Source of the DNA: Flagellimonas hymeniacidonis
GTDB lineage: Bacteria; Bacteroidota; Bacteroidia; Flavobacteriales; Flavobacteriaceae
NCBI RefSeq assembly: GCF_008040165.1
Contig: NZ_VRUR01000002.1
Location: 682,001 to 746,000, forward strand
Reading direction: 5' to 3'
Length of the DNA: 64,000 bases
How positions within the stretch are numbered: position 1 is the stretch's first letter; each line of letters starts with the position of its first letter. Shown here piece by piece: positions 51,714 to 60,136 of this stretch. A model generated the notes under the pieces. It did not search any database. It was not told the origin of the DNA and worked only from the letters and a program-made list of their open reading frames with translations. Position numbers and translations under genes: made by a program.

Positions 51714-52471
51714 ACGAACATTCCGCCAGAAGCTTCTATTCTTTGTCCGTTTACCCATTTGGCATCTTCAGTACACAGAAAGGCTATAACACTGCCAATA
51801 TCTTCGCTTTCTCCCACACGACCAAGGGCAGTTAAGGAGGCAATCATATCCACTACTTGTGGAGCTTGCTCAAAACGTTCTTTGTTAAAATCGGTATTGA
51901 TAGCACCAGGCGCAACGGTATTAGCTTTTATTTTTCGTTCCCCCAATTCTTTGGCCAAATAGCGTGTAAACACCTCAATGGCTCCTTTCATAACAGCGTA
52001 GGCTGCATAGCCAGGGAAAGAAAAACGTGCCAAACCAGTTGAGATGTTAATGATTCCTCCACCATCGTTCATAACATCGAATAAGATTTGGGTTAAAAAA
52101 TAAACACCTTTCAAGTGTACATTTAACAGATTATCAAAGCCTTCTTCTGTTGTTTCCGCTATGGAGGCGTTGTATCCAAAACCAGCGTTGTTAATTAAGT
52201 AATCAATCTTATTGGTGTTCCATTGTTCATCAAGCTCTTGAACCAATCGTTCTTTGAAAATTGGAAAAGCACCCACCTTCCTAGTATCTAGTTTCAGTGC
52301 GATACCTTTACCTCCCAATGCGGCTATTTCCTTTAAGGTGTCCTGTGCTGCCGCTTCATTTGAATTGTAAGTAATCACAACATTCAATCCTTTTTTGGCA
52401 ATGTTTAAGGCCATGTCTTTACCCAATCCTCGGCTGCCACCAGTTATCAATGCAATTTTTGTAGTATTCAT
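51710..52471 (-). CDS. Short-chain dehydrogenase/reductase
   Basis: The protein has 253 residues of the classical SDR type: cofactor motif TGGSRGLGKD (10-19), NNAGFGYNA, catalytic YAVMK (YxxxK), and a late WVNGQRIEASGG. It resembles 3-oxoacyl-ACP reductase or glucose dehydrogenase-like enzymes; substrate unknown. An AraC-type regulator is encoded 88 bp upstream in the same direction, a common arrangement for AraC-controlled SDRs. Confidence 0.93.
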   Translation of the reverse strand: MNTTKIALITGGSRGLGKDMALNIAKKGLNVVITYNSNEAAAQDTLKEIAALGGKGIALKLDTRKVGAFPIFKERLVQELDEQWNTNKIDYLINNAGFGYNASIAETTEEGFDNLLNVHLKGVYFLTQILFDVMNDGGGIINISTGLARFSFPGYAAYAVMKGAIEVFTRYLAKELGERKIKANTVAPGAINTDFNKERFEQAPQVVDMIASLTALGRVGESEDIGSVIAFLCTEDAKWVNGQRIEASGGMFV

Positions 52472-52559
52472 GTGTTTTCAGTTTTAATTTTTGAACACCA
52501 CAAAGTTCTTTGTTATGGCAATGATTTATTTGCGAAGACCAATCCAATATTTGTAAAAA

Positions 52560-53468
52560 TCAAATAATTTCTGCTTTTCTGAACTTAAGAGGGGAATAGG
52601 AGGTATGTTTCTTGAAGAAATTTGAAAAATGCGCTGTTTCTTCGAACCCTAAGGAATGTCCAATTTCAGAAACGTTCCAATTCGTGTGTCGAATCAGAAT
52701 CTTGGACTCTTTTACAACCCTTTCTGCAATAAGAATAGAAGTACTTTCTTGCATGGTTTCTTTTAAAGCCCTGTTCAAATGGTTGATATGAACTCCCAAC
52801 TGTTTTGCAAAATCCGCAGGCGAACGTAATTGCATTCGTTGGGTTGGGCTTTCTATGGGGAATTGTCTTTCCAATAACTCTGTAAACAATGAGGAAATTC
52901 GCTCTGAGGCATTAGAATGCATGTTGGAAGCAAGATTGGCAGGTTGAAGTTTCATTGCGGAATGAATCAGCTCGAAAACCAGGTTTCGAAGAATATCATA
53001 TTTGTAGGCGTAATCAGAATTGATTTCGGCAAACATTCGTTTAAAAACAGGCGTGAACGAGTCAACTTGATCATCCGTTAATTCAAAAACTGGATGACCA
53101 CTAGGTTGAAAAACGGGGTAACCAAGTAAATTCCCATACTGATGGAAAAAGGCTTCTGTGAATACACAGAAATAGCCAGTAAGCTGCTCATCAATTTGCT
53201 CCCAGTTGTACGGTATTTGTGGATTGGAAAAGACAAAAACATGCTTGTCCACATTCACAATTTTATCAGCATAATGAACCCTGCTTTTACCAGTGACCAA
53301 ACTTATCTTAAAATACTCCCTACGGTTAAAGGGCATAGGTTTTGCCTTGGGACCAGCAAATTCATCCAATTTGAATACATTAAAATGACCTATTCCAGAT
53401 TTTAAGCTTTCAGGAACTTGGTTGCCCGATTCTGAATAAAAATTTTCTAAGGTCTTTTTCTTTGCCAT
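52560..53468 (-). CDS. AraC-family transcriptional regulator
   Basis: The protein has 302 residues. The N-terminal part is a cupin-like sensing domain (ESLKSGIGHFNVFKLDEFAG; NRREYFKISLVTGKSRVHYA). The C-terminal part, from about 200, carries two helix-turn-helix units (SPADFAKQLGVHINHLNRAL and WNVSEIGHSLGFEETAHFSN, ending TSYSPLKFRK). It probably controls the SDR gene just downstream. The signal it senses is unknown. Divergent space to the M20 gene is 165 bp. Confidence 0.93.
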   Translation of the reverse strand: MAKKKTLENFYSESGNQVPESLKSGIGHFNVFKLDEFAGPKAKPMPFNRREYFKISLVTGKSRVHYADKIVNVDKHVFVFSNPQIPYNWEQIDEQLTGYFCVFTEAFFHQYGNLLGYPVFQPSGHPVFELTDDQVDSFTPVFKRMFAEINSDYAYKYDILRNLVFELIHSAMKLQPANLASNMHSNASERISSLFTELLERQFPIESPTQRMQLRSPADFAKQLGVHINHLNRALKETMQESTSILIAERVVKESKILIRHTNWNVSEIGHSLGFEETAHFSNFFKKHTSYSPLKFRKAEII

Positions 53469-53472
53469 AAAT

Positions 53473-53480
53473 CAAATTTA
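53473..53480 (-). promoter_or_regulatory. Candidate -7 box (TAAATTTG) of the AraC gene
   Basis: TAAATTTG on the minus strand matches TAnnTTTG and ends 5 bases before the AraC start codon, implying a leaderless or nearly leaderless transcript if real. Confidence 0.3.
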
Positions 53481-53550
53481 TGAAAATCAAACAAAGAGTT
53501 AAAATGTAATTTTTAAAACGATACTAGCTAAACTGCCTTTTTGAGGAAAC

Positions 53551-53610
53551 ATGAATAAAATAGGAATGATGATTCTGCTCATCCTAATATTTAGTATTTT
53601 AGAAGGATAG
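53551..53610 (+). CDS. Possible 19-residue hydrophobic peptide ahead of the M20 gene
   Basis: ATG AAT AAA ... TAG encodes MNKIGMMILLILIFSILEG, ending 23 bp upstream of the M20 hydrolase start. It could be a leader peptide or a chance ORF. No attenuator hairpin is visible after it. Confidence 0.2.
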   Translation: MNKIGMMILLILIFSILEG

Positions 53611-53633
53611 TTTGCTAATTCAAATCCAACTCT

Positions 53634-55238
53634 ATGAAATCTAATTACCACGCTTTACGAGGCCTATTTTTTGTGTTGACCCTTACAATGGGAGTATCAT
53701 TGGTTTATGGTCAAAAAACCTATTCAAAATCTAAAATTGCTAAACTGAAAACTGAGGTTGCTGCTTTGGTGGAAGCTGATAAAAAGCAGGCCCAAGTGAT
53801 GGTAGATAAAATTTTCAGCTTTGCCGAACTTGGTTTTCAAGAGGTTGAAAGCTCTAAATACCTTACCGGTATTCTAGAAGACAATGGATTTGCCATTGAA
53901 AATTCTATTTCGGGTATTCCCACTGCTTGGTTTGCAAAATGGAGTAATGGTGACGGCCCAGTAATTGCCATTGGCAGTGATGTTGATTGTATTCCTAAAG
54001 CATCACAATACCCCGGAGTGGCCTATCATAAACCTATGGTAGATGGAGCACCAGGTCATGGGGAAGGACATAATTCCGGTATTCCTTTAAATATTTCAGC
54101 TGTTTTGGCAGTTAAGAAAATCATGGAGCGTGAGCAAATTGGTGGTACGCTAATTGTTTGGCCGGGAATTGCGGAAGAATTGGTAGCGGCTAAAGCATGG
54201 TACGTACGTGATGGCCTATTTGATGATATTGATATGTGCATTTTTACACATGTAAGCAATAATTTGAGTGTGAGTTACGGTCCTGCACGGGGCACTGGGC
54301 TCATCTCAGTAGAGTATTCTTTTGAAGGAGAAGCTGCGCACTCTGCTGGTTCTCCATGGCGGGGGCGTAGTGCCTTGGATGCGGCAGAACTTATGAACAT
54401 CGGTTGGAATTATAAACGAGAGCATTTGCATCCGCTACGTCGTTCGCACTCTATTTTCACAGATGCTGGTGACCAACCAAATGTGGTGCCTTCAAAAGCA
54501 TCCATCTGGTTTTACTTTAGAGATATTAAATATGAAGGTATTATGGATATGTACGCTACCGCCAATGATATGGCAAAAGGGGCTGCGCTAATGACAGGTA
54601 CCACCATGAAATCTAAAGTTTTGGGCGCTGCATGGCCAAGACATTTTAATAAAGTGATTGCCGAGACCATGTATTCGAATATTAAAAAGGTAGGACTGCC
54701 CAATTGGTCAGAGGCTGACCAAACTTTGGCAAAAGCCGTACAAACGGATGTGAGCTCTAAGAAAATTGAAGGATTGGCTATAAAATTAGATACTATTGGC
54801 TTGCCGGTGGTGGACCCCATTAGCGGTGGATCTGATGACATTGGTGATATCTCTTGGAAAGTGCCAACAGTGACCATGCGTTTTCCTTCAAATATTCCTG
54901 GCTTGCAAGGACATCATTGGAGCAATGCCATAGCCATGGCGACACCCATAGCACATAAAGGGGTAGTAGCAGGTGCAAAAGTAGAGGCAATGACCCTTAT
55001 TGACTTTCTGCTTAAGCCAGAACTTTTAAAACAAGCCTGGGATTATTTTAATAACGAACAAACCAAAGAGACCAAGTTTGAGCCTATGATTTCTGAGAAC
55101 GATATGCCGCCCATATATTTAAACAAGGATAAACAAGACCAGTTCAGAACTGCCCTTGAAAAGTTTTATTATGATGAAACTAAATATGATTCATATTTGG
55201 AACAGCTAGGAGTAGAATATCCTACTTTGAAAGAGTAG
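53634..55238 (+). CDS. Secreted M20-family amidohydrolase (AbgB-like)
   Basis: The protein has 534 residues with a signal peptide (GVSLVYGQ). The metal-site region is VDGAPGHGEGHNSGIPLN, with a later LSVSYGPARGTG and GGSDDIGDISWKVPT. The EGEAAHSAGSPWRGRSALDA stretch is the dimerisation domain entry, as in aminobenzoyl-glutamate hydrolase subunit B and carboxypeptidase-like M20D enzymes. It would cleave N-acyl or peptide-like amides outside the cytoplasm. Monocistronic. Confidence 0.92.
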   Translation: MKSNYHALRGLFFVLTLTMGVSLVYGQKTYSKSKIAKLKTEVAALVEADKKQAQVMVDKIFSFAELGFQEVESSKYLTGILEDNGFAIENSISGIPTAWFAKWSNGDGPVIAIGSDVDCIPKASQYPGVAYHKPMVDGAPGHGEGHNSGIPLNISAVLAVKKIMEREQIGGTLIVWPGIAEELVAAKAWYVRDGLFDDIDMCIFTHVSNNLSVSYGPARGTGLISVEYSFEGEAAHSAGSPWRGRSALDAAELMNIGWNYKREHLHPLRRSHSIFTDAGDQPNVVPSKASIWFYFRDIKYEGIMDMYATANDMAKGAALMTGTTMKSKVLGAAWPRHFNKVIAETMYSNIKKVGLPNWSEADQTLAKAVQTDVSSKKIEGLAIKLDTIGLPVVDPISGGSDDIGDISWKVPTVTMRFPSNIPGLQGHHWSNAIAMATPIAHKGVVAGAKVEAMTLIDFLLKPELLKQAWDYFNNEQTKETKFEPMISENDMPPIYLNKDKQDQFRTALEKFYYDETKYDSYLEQLGVEYPTLKE

Positions 55239-55648
55239 GAGGGTTACTTTTTCTTTTTTATGATAACCATGTGTCGATAATATGGTCTCTTCATTTTTGG
55301 ATTGCTTATAATATCAATATCCTAATATGAAAAAGGCTTACAAATCCCCATCTGTCAATTCAAAAGGGAAGTGTATCAATCTTTAAGGTTTTTCTTAGTA
55401 TTTCGGATTATTTTTCGGCAAAGAATTTAATTTGAAAGGCTATGAAAATTGTTTTTGAGAAAAATCACCAATCCGTAAGGCAATCTATCCATTCGAATTT
55501 GATGCTTATTATTTTAATAATAGTTGCACTTCTTTTACTCTTCTTTAAGGATGGCGTCAATCAGGATGTATTGTTAATACTCTAAAGTACTTCCGCTTAA
55601 AAAATCCTTGATAATTGTGTTGTTGATGAGATTTAAAGGCTTGACGTT
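55239..55648. other. 410-bp gap between M20 and methyltransferase genes
   Basis: No large gene is present. It holds one plausible small membrane ORF (55442-55585) and a 20-codon ORF at 55327-55386 with little support. No clear hairpin ends either flanking gene. Confidence 0.6.
55442..55585 (+). CDS. Small 47-residue single-helix membrane protein, hypothetical
   Basis: The ORF starts ATG and encodes a polar N-terminus (MKIVFEKNHQSVRQSIHSN), a strong hydrophobic helix (LMLIILIIVALLLLFF) and a short tail (KDGVNQDVLLIL). The helix and charge layout look protein-like rather than random. No family is recognised, and no homologue is visible in the window. Confidence 0.35.
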   Translation: MKIVFEKNHQSVRQSIHSNLMLIILIIVALLLLFFKDGVNQDVLLIL

Positions 55649-56860
55649 TCACGATTTTTTTAAGAGCGCCATGTAAAAACCATCATAACCTCTTTCAGAG
55701 GCATAAATGTTTTGTTCTTTGACCAATTCAAATCCTTCTCCGGATTCAGAATTTAAGAAGGTTGAAACTTGTTCTGTGTTTTCTTGCGGAAGAATGGAAC
55801 AGGTGGCGTATACCATTTGCCCGCCTTTTTTGACCATTTTGCTATAATTCTGAAGAATTTCTTGCTGCACACCCATGATTCGTTCTATGAATTGGGGCTC
55901 CAATTTCCACTTGGAATCAGGGTTTCTTCTTAACACGCCCAAACCAGAACAAGGAGCGTCCAGTAAAACTCTGTCTGCACTATTGTGTAGTTTTTTAATC
56001 ACTTTTGTAGAGTCTATAGCTCTGGTCTCTACATTGTGGACACCATTACGTCTTGTACGTATTTTCAGCTTTTTCAGCTTACTTTCATAAATATCCAAAG
56101 CGATGAGCTGTCCTTTATTTTCCATTTGAGAAGCAAGGTGCAAGGTCTTGCCGCCTGCTCCAGCACAAGCATCAATAACACGTTGACCGGGTTGCGCTTC
56201 TAAAAATGGAGCGACCAATTGTGAAGAGGCATCTTGTACTTCAAAGAGGCCATTTGCAAAAGCTTCTGTGGTAAAAACATTTTTGCGCTCTTTTAGTTTC
56301 AATGCATCTGGGTATCCATCAATGGCACTGGTTTCAATTTCATTTTCGGCAAGCAAAGCCTGAAGTTGTGTTTTCTGGATTTTAAGGGTATTGGTTCTTA
56401 GGATGACTTCAGCTTGTTTATTTAGAGCTGCAATTTCCTTGGTCCATAGATTGTTTCCAAGGGCTTGCTCTCCAAGTTCATCTAGCCAATCTGGAACTGA
56501 TTCCCTGAACTTTCTTATTTTGGATAGTTCATCAAACTTACCTTTTATACGTCTTTCTGGAGTTTCTTCCAACTGTTTCCAATCTGGTAAGCGAATACCT
56601 TTTAAAACACACCAAACTGTAAATAATCGAAACAGATTTGGTCTTGAATACGGTTCATGTACTTCTGCAATTTCAGTGTACAAACGTTTCCAGCGTACAA
56701 TGTCATAAGTAGTTTCAGCAATAAAACCTCTATCACGGGCTCCCCAGCGTTTATCGTATCGCAATACTTTTTCAATAACCTTGTCTGCATATTCTTTCTC
56801 ATTGAAGATTAGGTTCAAGGCATCTATAACGGCAAAGACGAGGTTTCTGTGTAAACGCAT
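55649..56860 (-). CDS. RsmB-like rRNA cytosine-C5 methyltransferase
   Basis: The protein has 403 residues. The SAM-binding motif is VIDACAGAGGKTLHLA, and the two catalytic cysteine motifs of m5C methyltransferases are DAPCSGLGVLRRNP and YATCSILPQENTEQV. The N-terminal part is a NusB-like RNA-binding region. It most likely methylates a cytosine of 16S rRNA (RsmB type); RsmF-like specificity cannot be excluded. It is divergent from the BNR lipoprotein gene, with 72 bp between the starts. Confidence 0.92.
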   Translation of the reverse strand: MRLHRNLVFAVIDALNLIFNEKEYADKVIEKVLRYDKRWGARDRGFIAETTYDIVRWKRLYTEIAEVHEPYSRPNLFRLFTVWCVLKGIRLPDWKQLEETPERRIKGKFDELSKIRKFRESVPDWLDELGEQALGNNLWTKEIAALNKQAEVILRTNTLKIQKTQLQALLAENEIETSAIDGYPDALKLKERKNVFTTEAFANGLFEVQDASSQLVAPFLEAQPGQRVIDACAGAGGKTLHLASQMENKGQLIALDIYESKLKKLKIRTRRNGVHNVETRAIDSTKVIKKLHNSADRVLLDAPCSGLGVLRRNPDSKWKLEPQFIERIMGVQQEILQNYSKMVKKGGQMVYATCSILPQENTEQVSTFLNSESGEGFELVKEQNIYASERGYDGFYMALLKKS

Positions 56861-56932
56861 CCTGAAAATTTTAGGAATGCAAAGGTATGGTTTCTTATAT
56901 GATTCCGATTACATTTGAAAAAACCTTATAAA

Positions 56933-57964
56933 ATGGCAAAAAAGCTAATATTTAGTATTGCATTGGTAGTAATTGGGTGTTCCCAAAAAGAGAAATCGCA
57001 AAACTTTTCAACAGTTGAAATAGAGACGATTTTCAGTGATTCGGTAAGTATCAGGGCTATTGAATTTTTGGATGATAAAACATTGGCGTTTGCAGGAAGC
57101 AATGGAGTTTATGGTTCTGTTGATGTTAGAACAAATAAGGTTCGAACCAATATTCAAAAATTTGATACAATACTTCCAGAATTTAGAGCTGTAGCACATA
57201 CAAAAGTTGACTTTTTTATGCTTTCGGTGGCTAATCCTGCATTGTTATACAAAACAGGTGAAAATGGTAAGATGGAATTGGTTTATAAGGAAGAAGGCGA
57301 AGGTGTCTTCTATGATGCCATGAAGTTTTGGAACGATAGAGAAGGTATTGCTATTGGGGATAGTATGGAAGGTTGTTTATCTATCATTATAACAAGAAAT
57401 GGAGGGAATAATTGGACCAAACTTTCTTGCAATGTTTTGCCAAAAGCAAAAGAAGGAGAAGGGGCATTTGCAGCCAGTAATACCAATATTGAAATTGTTG
57501 GTAATAAGGTGTGGATAGCTTCTACTTCCGGTACTGTTTATTATTCTTCAGATAAGGGGCAATCATGGGAAATACAACAAACACCAATATTGAGCGGAGA
57601 GCCAACGGAAGGCATTTATTCTGTTGATTTTTATGATGAAAACTTGGGATTTGGAACAGGAGGAGACTATTTAAAACCCACCGCCAACGCTAAAAATAAA
57701 ATTTTGACAAAAGATGGCGGAAAAACATGGAAGCTTGTTGCAGATGGGCAAGAACCTGGTTATAAAAGTTGTGTGCAATTTGTTCCCAATTCTAATGGGA
57801 GAGGTATAGTGACAGTTGGATTCACCGGGGTTTCATATTCAAACGATCAAGGTGAAACTTGGAGACTATTAAGTGAAGAAGGTTTTTACACTATTCGTTT
57901 TTTGAATGAATCTGTCGCCTATGCCGCTGGAAAAAACAGGATTGCAAAATTGGTTTTTAAATAA
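56933..57964 (+). CDS. BNR/YCF48-like propeller lipoprotein
   Basis: I use the ATG at 56933 (343 residues) because TATAAA precedes it and the lipoprotein signal follows at once (LVVIGC, lipidation at the Cys); the longer ORF needs a TTG start. Propeller repeats contain Asp-box motifs: TRNGGNNWTKLSC, SSDKGQSWEIQQT, TKDGGKTWKLV and SNDQGETWRLLS. Related to plant HCF136/YCF48 and sialidase-like repeats; the role is probably assembly or binding, not proven catalysis. Confidence 0.88.
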   Translation: MAKKLIFSIALVVIGCSQKEKSQNFSTVEIETIFSDSVSIRAIEFLDDKTLAFAGSNGVYGSVDVRTNKVRTNIQKFDTILPEFRAVAHTKVDFFMLSVANPALLYKTGENGKMELVYKEEGEGVFYDAMKFWNDREGIAIGDSMEGCLSIIITRNGGNNWTKLSCNVLPKAKEGEGAFAASNTNIEIVGNKVWIASTSGTVYYSSDKGQSWEIQQTPILSGEPTEGIYSVDFYDENLGFGTGGDYLKPTANAKNKILTKDGGKTWKLVADGQEPGYKSCVQFVPNSNGRGIVTVGFTGVSYSNDQGETWRLLSEEGFYTIRFLNESVAYAAGKNRIAKLVFK

Positions 57965-57969
57965 AAAAA

Positions 57970-57988
57970 GCGACGATAAAATCGCCGC
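57970..57988 (-). terminator. Hairpin between BNR lipoprotein and DUF6515 genes
   Basis: GCGACGAT and ATCGCCGC pair with one G-U pair on the minus strand around a three-base loop, followed by a T-run. It serves the DUF6515 gene and perhaps the convergent BNR gene. Confidence 0.65.
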
Positions 57989-58015
57989 CTTTTAACTAAC
58001 CTCTAACCAAACCAA

Positions 58016-58366
58016 CTAAACGTTCAGGACTACATAGTGTCGTCCTGATTTCTTGTACCAAATTCCTTTATATTTATAGAGCTTTCTTCCATTGACTACA
58101 ACAACCCTACGCGCTCTTGGTAGTCTACGTACTTTAATTCCGGTAGGAGCTGCACAAACTACATATTTCTTCCCCCTAGTTTTATACCAAACCCCATCTG
58201 AGAAATAGAAGTTTGTTTTTTTATGAACCACAACCTTAGGTTTATTAACTGTTGTAACCACTGTTCCATGTTTTGGATAAACCCGTACAACTGTTTTTTG
58301 AGCGCTGGTTGCGGCGCTGGTCCCTAAAAAGGCTATAATAACCAATATTGTTTTTAAAGCTTTCAT
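58016..58366 (-). CDS. DUF6515-like exported protein
   Basis: The protein has 116 residues with a signal peptide (SAATSAQ). Two similar segments follow: YFSDGVWYKTRGKKYVVCAA, and YKYKGIWYKKSGRHYVVLNV, with GIKVRRLPRARRVVVVNGRK between. This pattern fits DUF6515 proteins, small envelope proteins of unknown function. It is very basic (many Lys and Arg). Monocistronic, with its own terminator. Confidence 0.85.
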   Translation of the reverse strand: MKALKTILVIIAFLGTSAATSAQKTVVRVYPKHGTVVTTVNKPKVVVHKKTNFYFSDGVWYKTRGKKYVVCAAPTGIKVRRLPRARRVVVVNGRKLYKYKGIWYKKSGRHYVVLNV

Positions 58367-58428
58367 ACTATTTTATTTTAATGGTTTTCTGGAAGTATGA
58401 CTATGGTATTGGGAAATGGTTTAATTAA

Positions 58429-58452
58429 AAAAGGAGCCATTTGGCTCCTTTT
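58429..58452 (-). terminator. Terminator of the third ECF sigma operon
   Basis: The perfect stem AAAAGGAGCC/GGCTCCTTTT with a four-base loop is followed by a T-run on the minus strand. It ends the sigma operon 25 bp past the last gene. Confidence 0.88.
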
Positions 58453-58477
58453 AATGATTTTTGTCGATTTCCTGGCT

Positions 58478-58927
58478 TCACCTTTCGCCCATTTTACGCT
58501 TTCTGATTTGTTGGAGTAACCGTTTTTTAAAATCTTCTTCTGCTTTAAGGAGCAACAGTGTTTTTTTTGCAGGAATCACTTTCCTGATTTTTGCTATAAA
58601 ATCTTGTTCGGCATTGTATTTGGCTTCATGCAATGCAACATATTCATCTAACAATGCAGAGGACTCACTACTGGACATATTTTCGAGCAATACAGCTTTG
58701 GATTTTAACTCTAGACGTTCTTTTCTTCTTATGCCTTCCAAGATTTTTTCATGTTCATTATATACGGGCCAAAACAATTGGGCCTCTTCACTGGTTAGGC
58801 TGAGTCGTTCTGTTATAAAGGCTACTTTTAAGGTTTTTATGCGTTCCCTCGCAGGCCCCTGTGCATAGAACCATGTAACATTCATCATAAGAATGCATAG
58901 TGCAAGAAGTCTTTTATTCATAGTCAT
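58478..58927 (-). CDS. Periplasmic Spy-like helical protein of sigma operon
   Basis: The protein has 149 residues with a signal peptide (VTWFYAQ). The mature part is all helical and charged: FITERLSLTSEEAQLFWPVY, EHEKILEGIRRKERLELKSK, then KVIPAKKTLLLLKAEEDFKK. This resembles Spy/CpxP-like periplasmic proteins, and in Flavobacteria such genes are often called sensor of ECF-type sigma factor. It overlaps the membrane protein gene by 14 bp. It may sense periplasmic stress and act on the membrane partner. Confidence 0.88.
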   Translation of the reverse strand: MTMNKRLLALCILMMNVTWFYAQGPARERIKTLKVAFITERLSLTSEEAQLFWPVYNEHEKILEGIRRKERLELKSKAVLLENMSSSESSALLDEYVALHEAKYNAEQDFIAKIRKVIPAKKTLLLLKAEEDFKKRLLQQIRKRKMGER

Positions 58928-59426
58928 TGTAATCTAAATTTAAGTCCTCAATATCTTCTACATTTTCATCCAAATATTCTAGGATATTTTCATCTTCCAG
59001 GGTGTTATCAAACACCTCATTTATTTCCAAGTCACTTAAAGACACTACCTCAGCTATTTCATAAGTACTCATATTAAGTTCTGTGCTTTCAAAATAGGCA
59101 TCTAATTCTGCATTGGCCAAATCTTCAAAAGTTATAGGGGAATCTGCTTTCCAAGTTAGCCCAAAAAACAAAATGAATAGTGCGGCAATCGATGCAGCTG
59201 CATAGTAGAATTTTTTGTATGATTTAAGTTGAACGACTTTAACCTGTTCGGACTCAACCTTAAATGTATCAAAGTATTTATCCGGAACAGCAAAACCATC
59301 TGATTTTGGAATAAGAGATGTTTCTTGGGCAGTTTCTTCTTCATTTATCTTGTCCATGAGGCGCTCATGGAAAGTATCGAAGTACCCTTCAGGAGTTTTG
59401 AATTTATTTTTGTGGTTCTCTTTCAT
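58914..59426 (-). CDS. Single-helix membrane protein, putative anti-sigma factor
   Basis: The protein has 170 residues. The cytoplasmic part holds two copies of a YFDTF motif (TPEGYFDTF at 11-19 and VPDKYFDTF at 47-55). One membrane helix follows at about 73-91 (FYYAAASIAALFILFFGL). The outside part is strongly acidic (LEDENILEYLDENVEDIEDL). No standard anti-sigma domain is recognisable, but its place between an ECF sigma gene and a periplasmic helical protein, with overlapping genes, points to a sigma regulator. Confidence 0.82.
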   Translation of the reverse strand: MKENHKNKFKTPEGYFDTFHERLMDKINEEETAQETSLIPKSDGFAVPDKYFDTFKVESEQVKVVQLKSYKKFYYAAASIAALFILFFGLTWKADSPITFEDLANAELDAYFESTELNMSTYEIAEVVSLSDLEINEVFDNTLEDENILEYLDENVEDIEDLNLDYNDYE

Positions 59427-59459
59427 TCTACGACTTTGACTTTTAATTGCTTAAAAGGT

Positions 59460-60002
59460 TTAATCTGCCTTAAGATACGTTTCAATTTTCTTTACTGCCA
59501 AATGATATGAGGTTTTTAAGGCTCCTACCGAGGTTTCTAATACTTCTGAAATCTCTTCATATTTCATTTCCTGAAAATACTTCATGGTAAAGACCAGTTT
59601 TTGTTTATCTGGTAGTGTGGCCAATGCCTTTTGTAACTTTAGTTGAATTTCATCTCCCTCGAAATAAACATCAGACTGTAAATTTTCTACCAATGACATT
59701 TTAAGTTCTTCATTACTGATTCCTGCTTTTTTTGATTTTTGTTTTAAAAAAGTCAGGGATTCGTTGGTCGCTATACGGTACATCCATGAATACAATTTAC
59801 TGTCTCCTTTGAATCCTTCTATATTCCTGTACACTTTTATAAAAGTATTCTGTAATACATCATCCGCATCATCATGATTCAGGACAATTCTACGAATGTG
59901 CCAATAGAGACGCTCTTTGTAAGTGTTCACCAACACCTCAAAGGCCTTTGCCTGACTTTCTTTTTGTTTTAGTTCTTGAACTAAGGTTTCCTCAGCAATC
60001 AA
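59460..60002 (-). CDS. ECF sigma factor of the three-gene operon
   Basis: The protein has 180 residues. Region 2 has DADDVLQNTFIKVYRNIEGF and SWMYRIATNESLTFLKQKSK; region 4 has TMKYFQEMKYEEISEVLETS and VGALKTSYHLAVKKIETYL. It heads the operon with the putative membrane anti-sigma and the Spy-like protein. It is the third ECF sigma factor in this window and differs clearly from the SigK-like and ECF42 proteins. Confidence 0.93.
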   Translation of the reverse strand: MIAEETLVQELKQKESQAKAFEVLVNTYKERLYWHIRRIVLNHDDADDVLQNTFIKVYRNIEGFKGDSKLYSWMYRIATNESLTFLKQKSKKAGISNEELKMSLVENLQSDVYFEGDEIQLKLQKALATLPDKQKLVFTMKYFQEMKYEEISEVLETSVGALKTSYHLAVKKIETYLKAD

Positions 60003-60087
60003 TTGTTTTTACAATTTGGTGCTATGACTAAGGTAATTGAAAAAGGTTTAATAAGAAATCGCGAAATGGTGTATAATAAAAATTAGG

Positions 60088-60118
60088 ATCATACTCCGAC
60101 AGGCTCAGGATGACGATT
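60088..60118 (-). repeat. Dispersed flavobacterial repeat after ABC exporter gene
   Basis: On the minus strand it reads TCATCCTGAGCCTGTCGGAG, then TATGAT. It matches the dispersed intergenic element (TCATCCTGAGCCTGTCGAAGG type) that I remember from many Flavobacteria genomes. It forms an imperfect hairpin (TCATCCT with GGAGTATGA). It lies 19 bp past the exporter stop codon, so it may act as a 3' end or terminator-like element. Only one copy was seen in this window. Confidence 0.6.
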
Positions 60119-60136
60119 CAATCACTTTTTGATACG

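Noticed and set aside
53551..53610. Leader peptide controlling the M20 gene
   Set aside because: The 19-codon ORF is present, but there is no attenuator hairpin or regulatory codon run, so the leader role is not supported.
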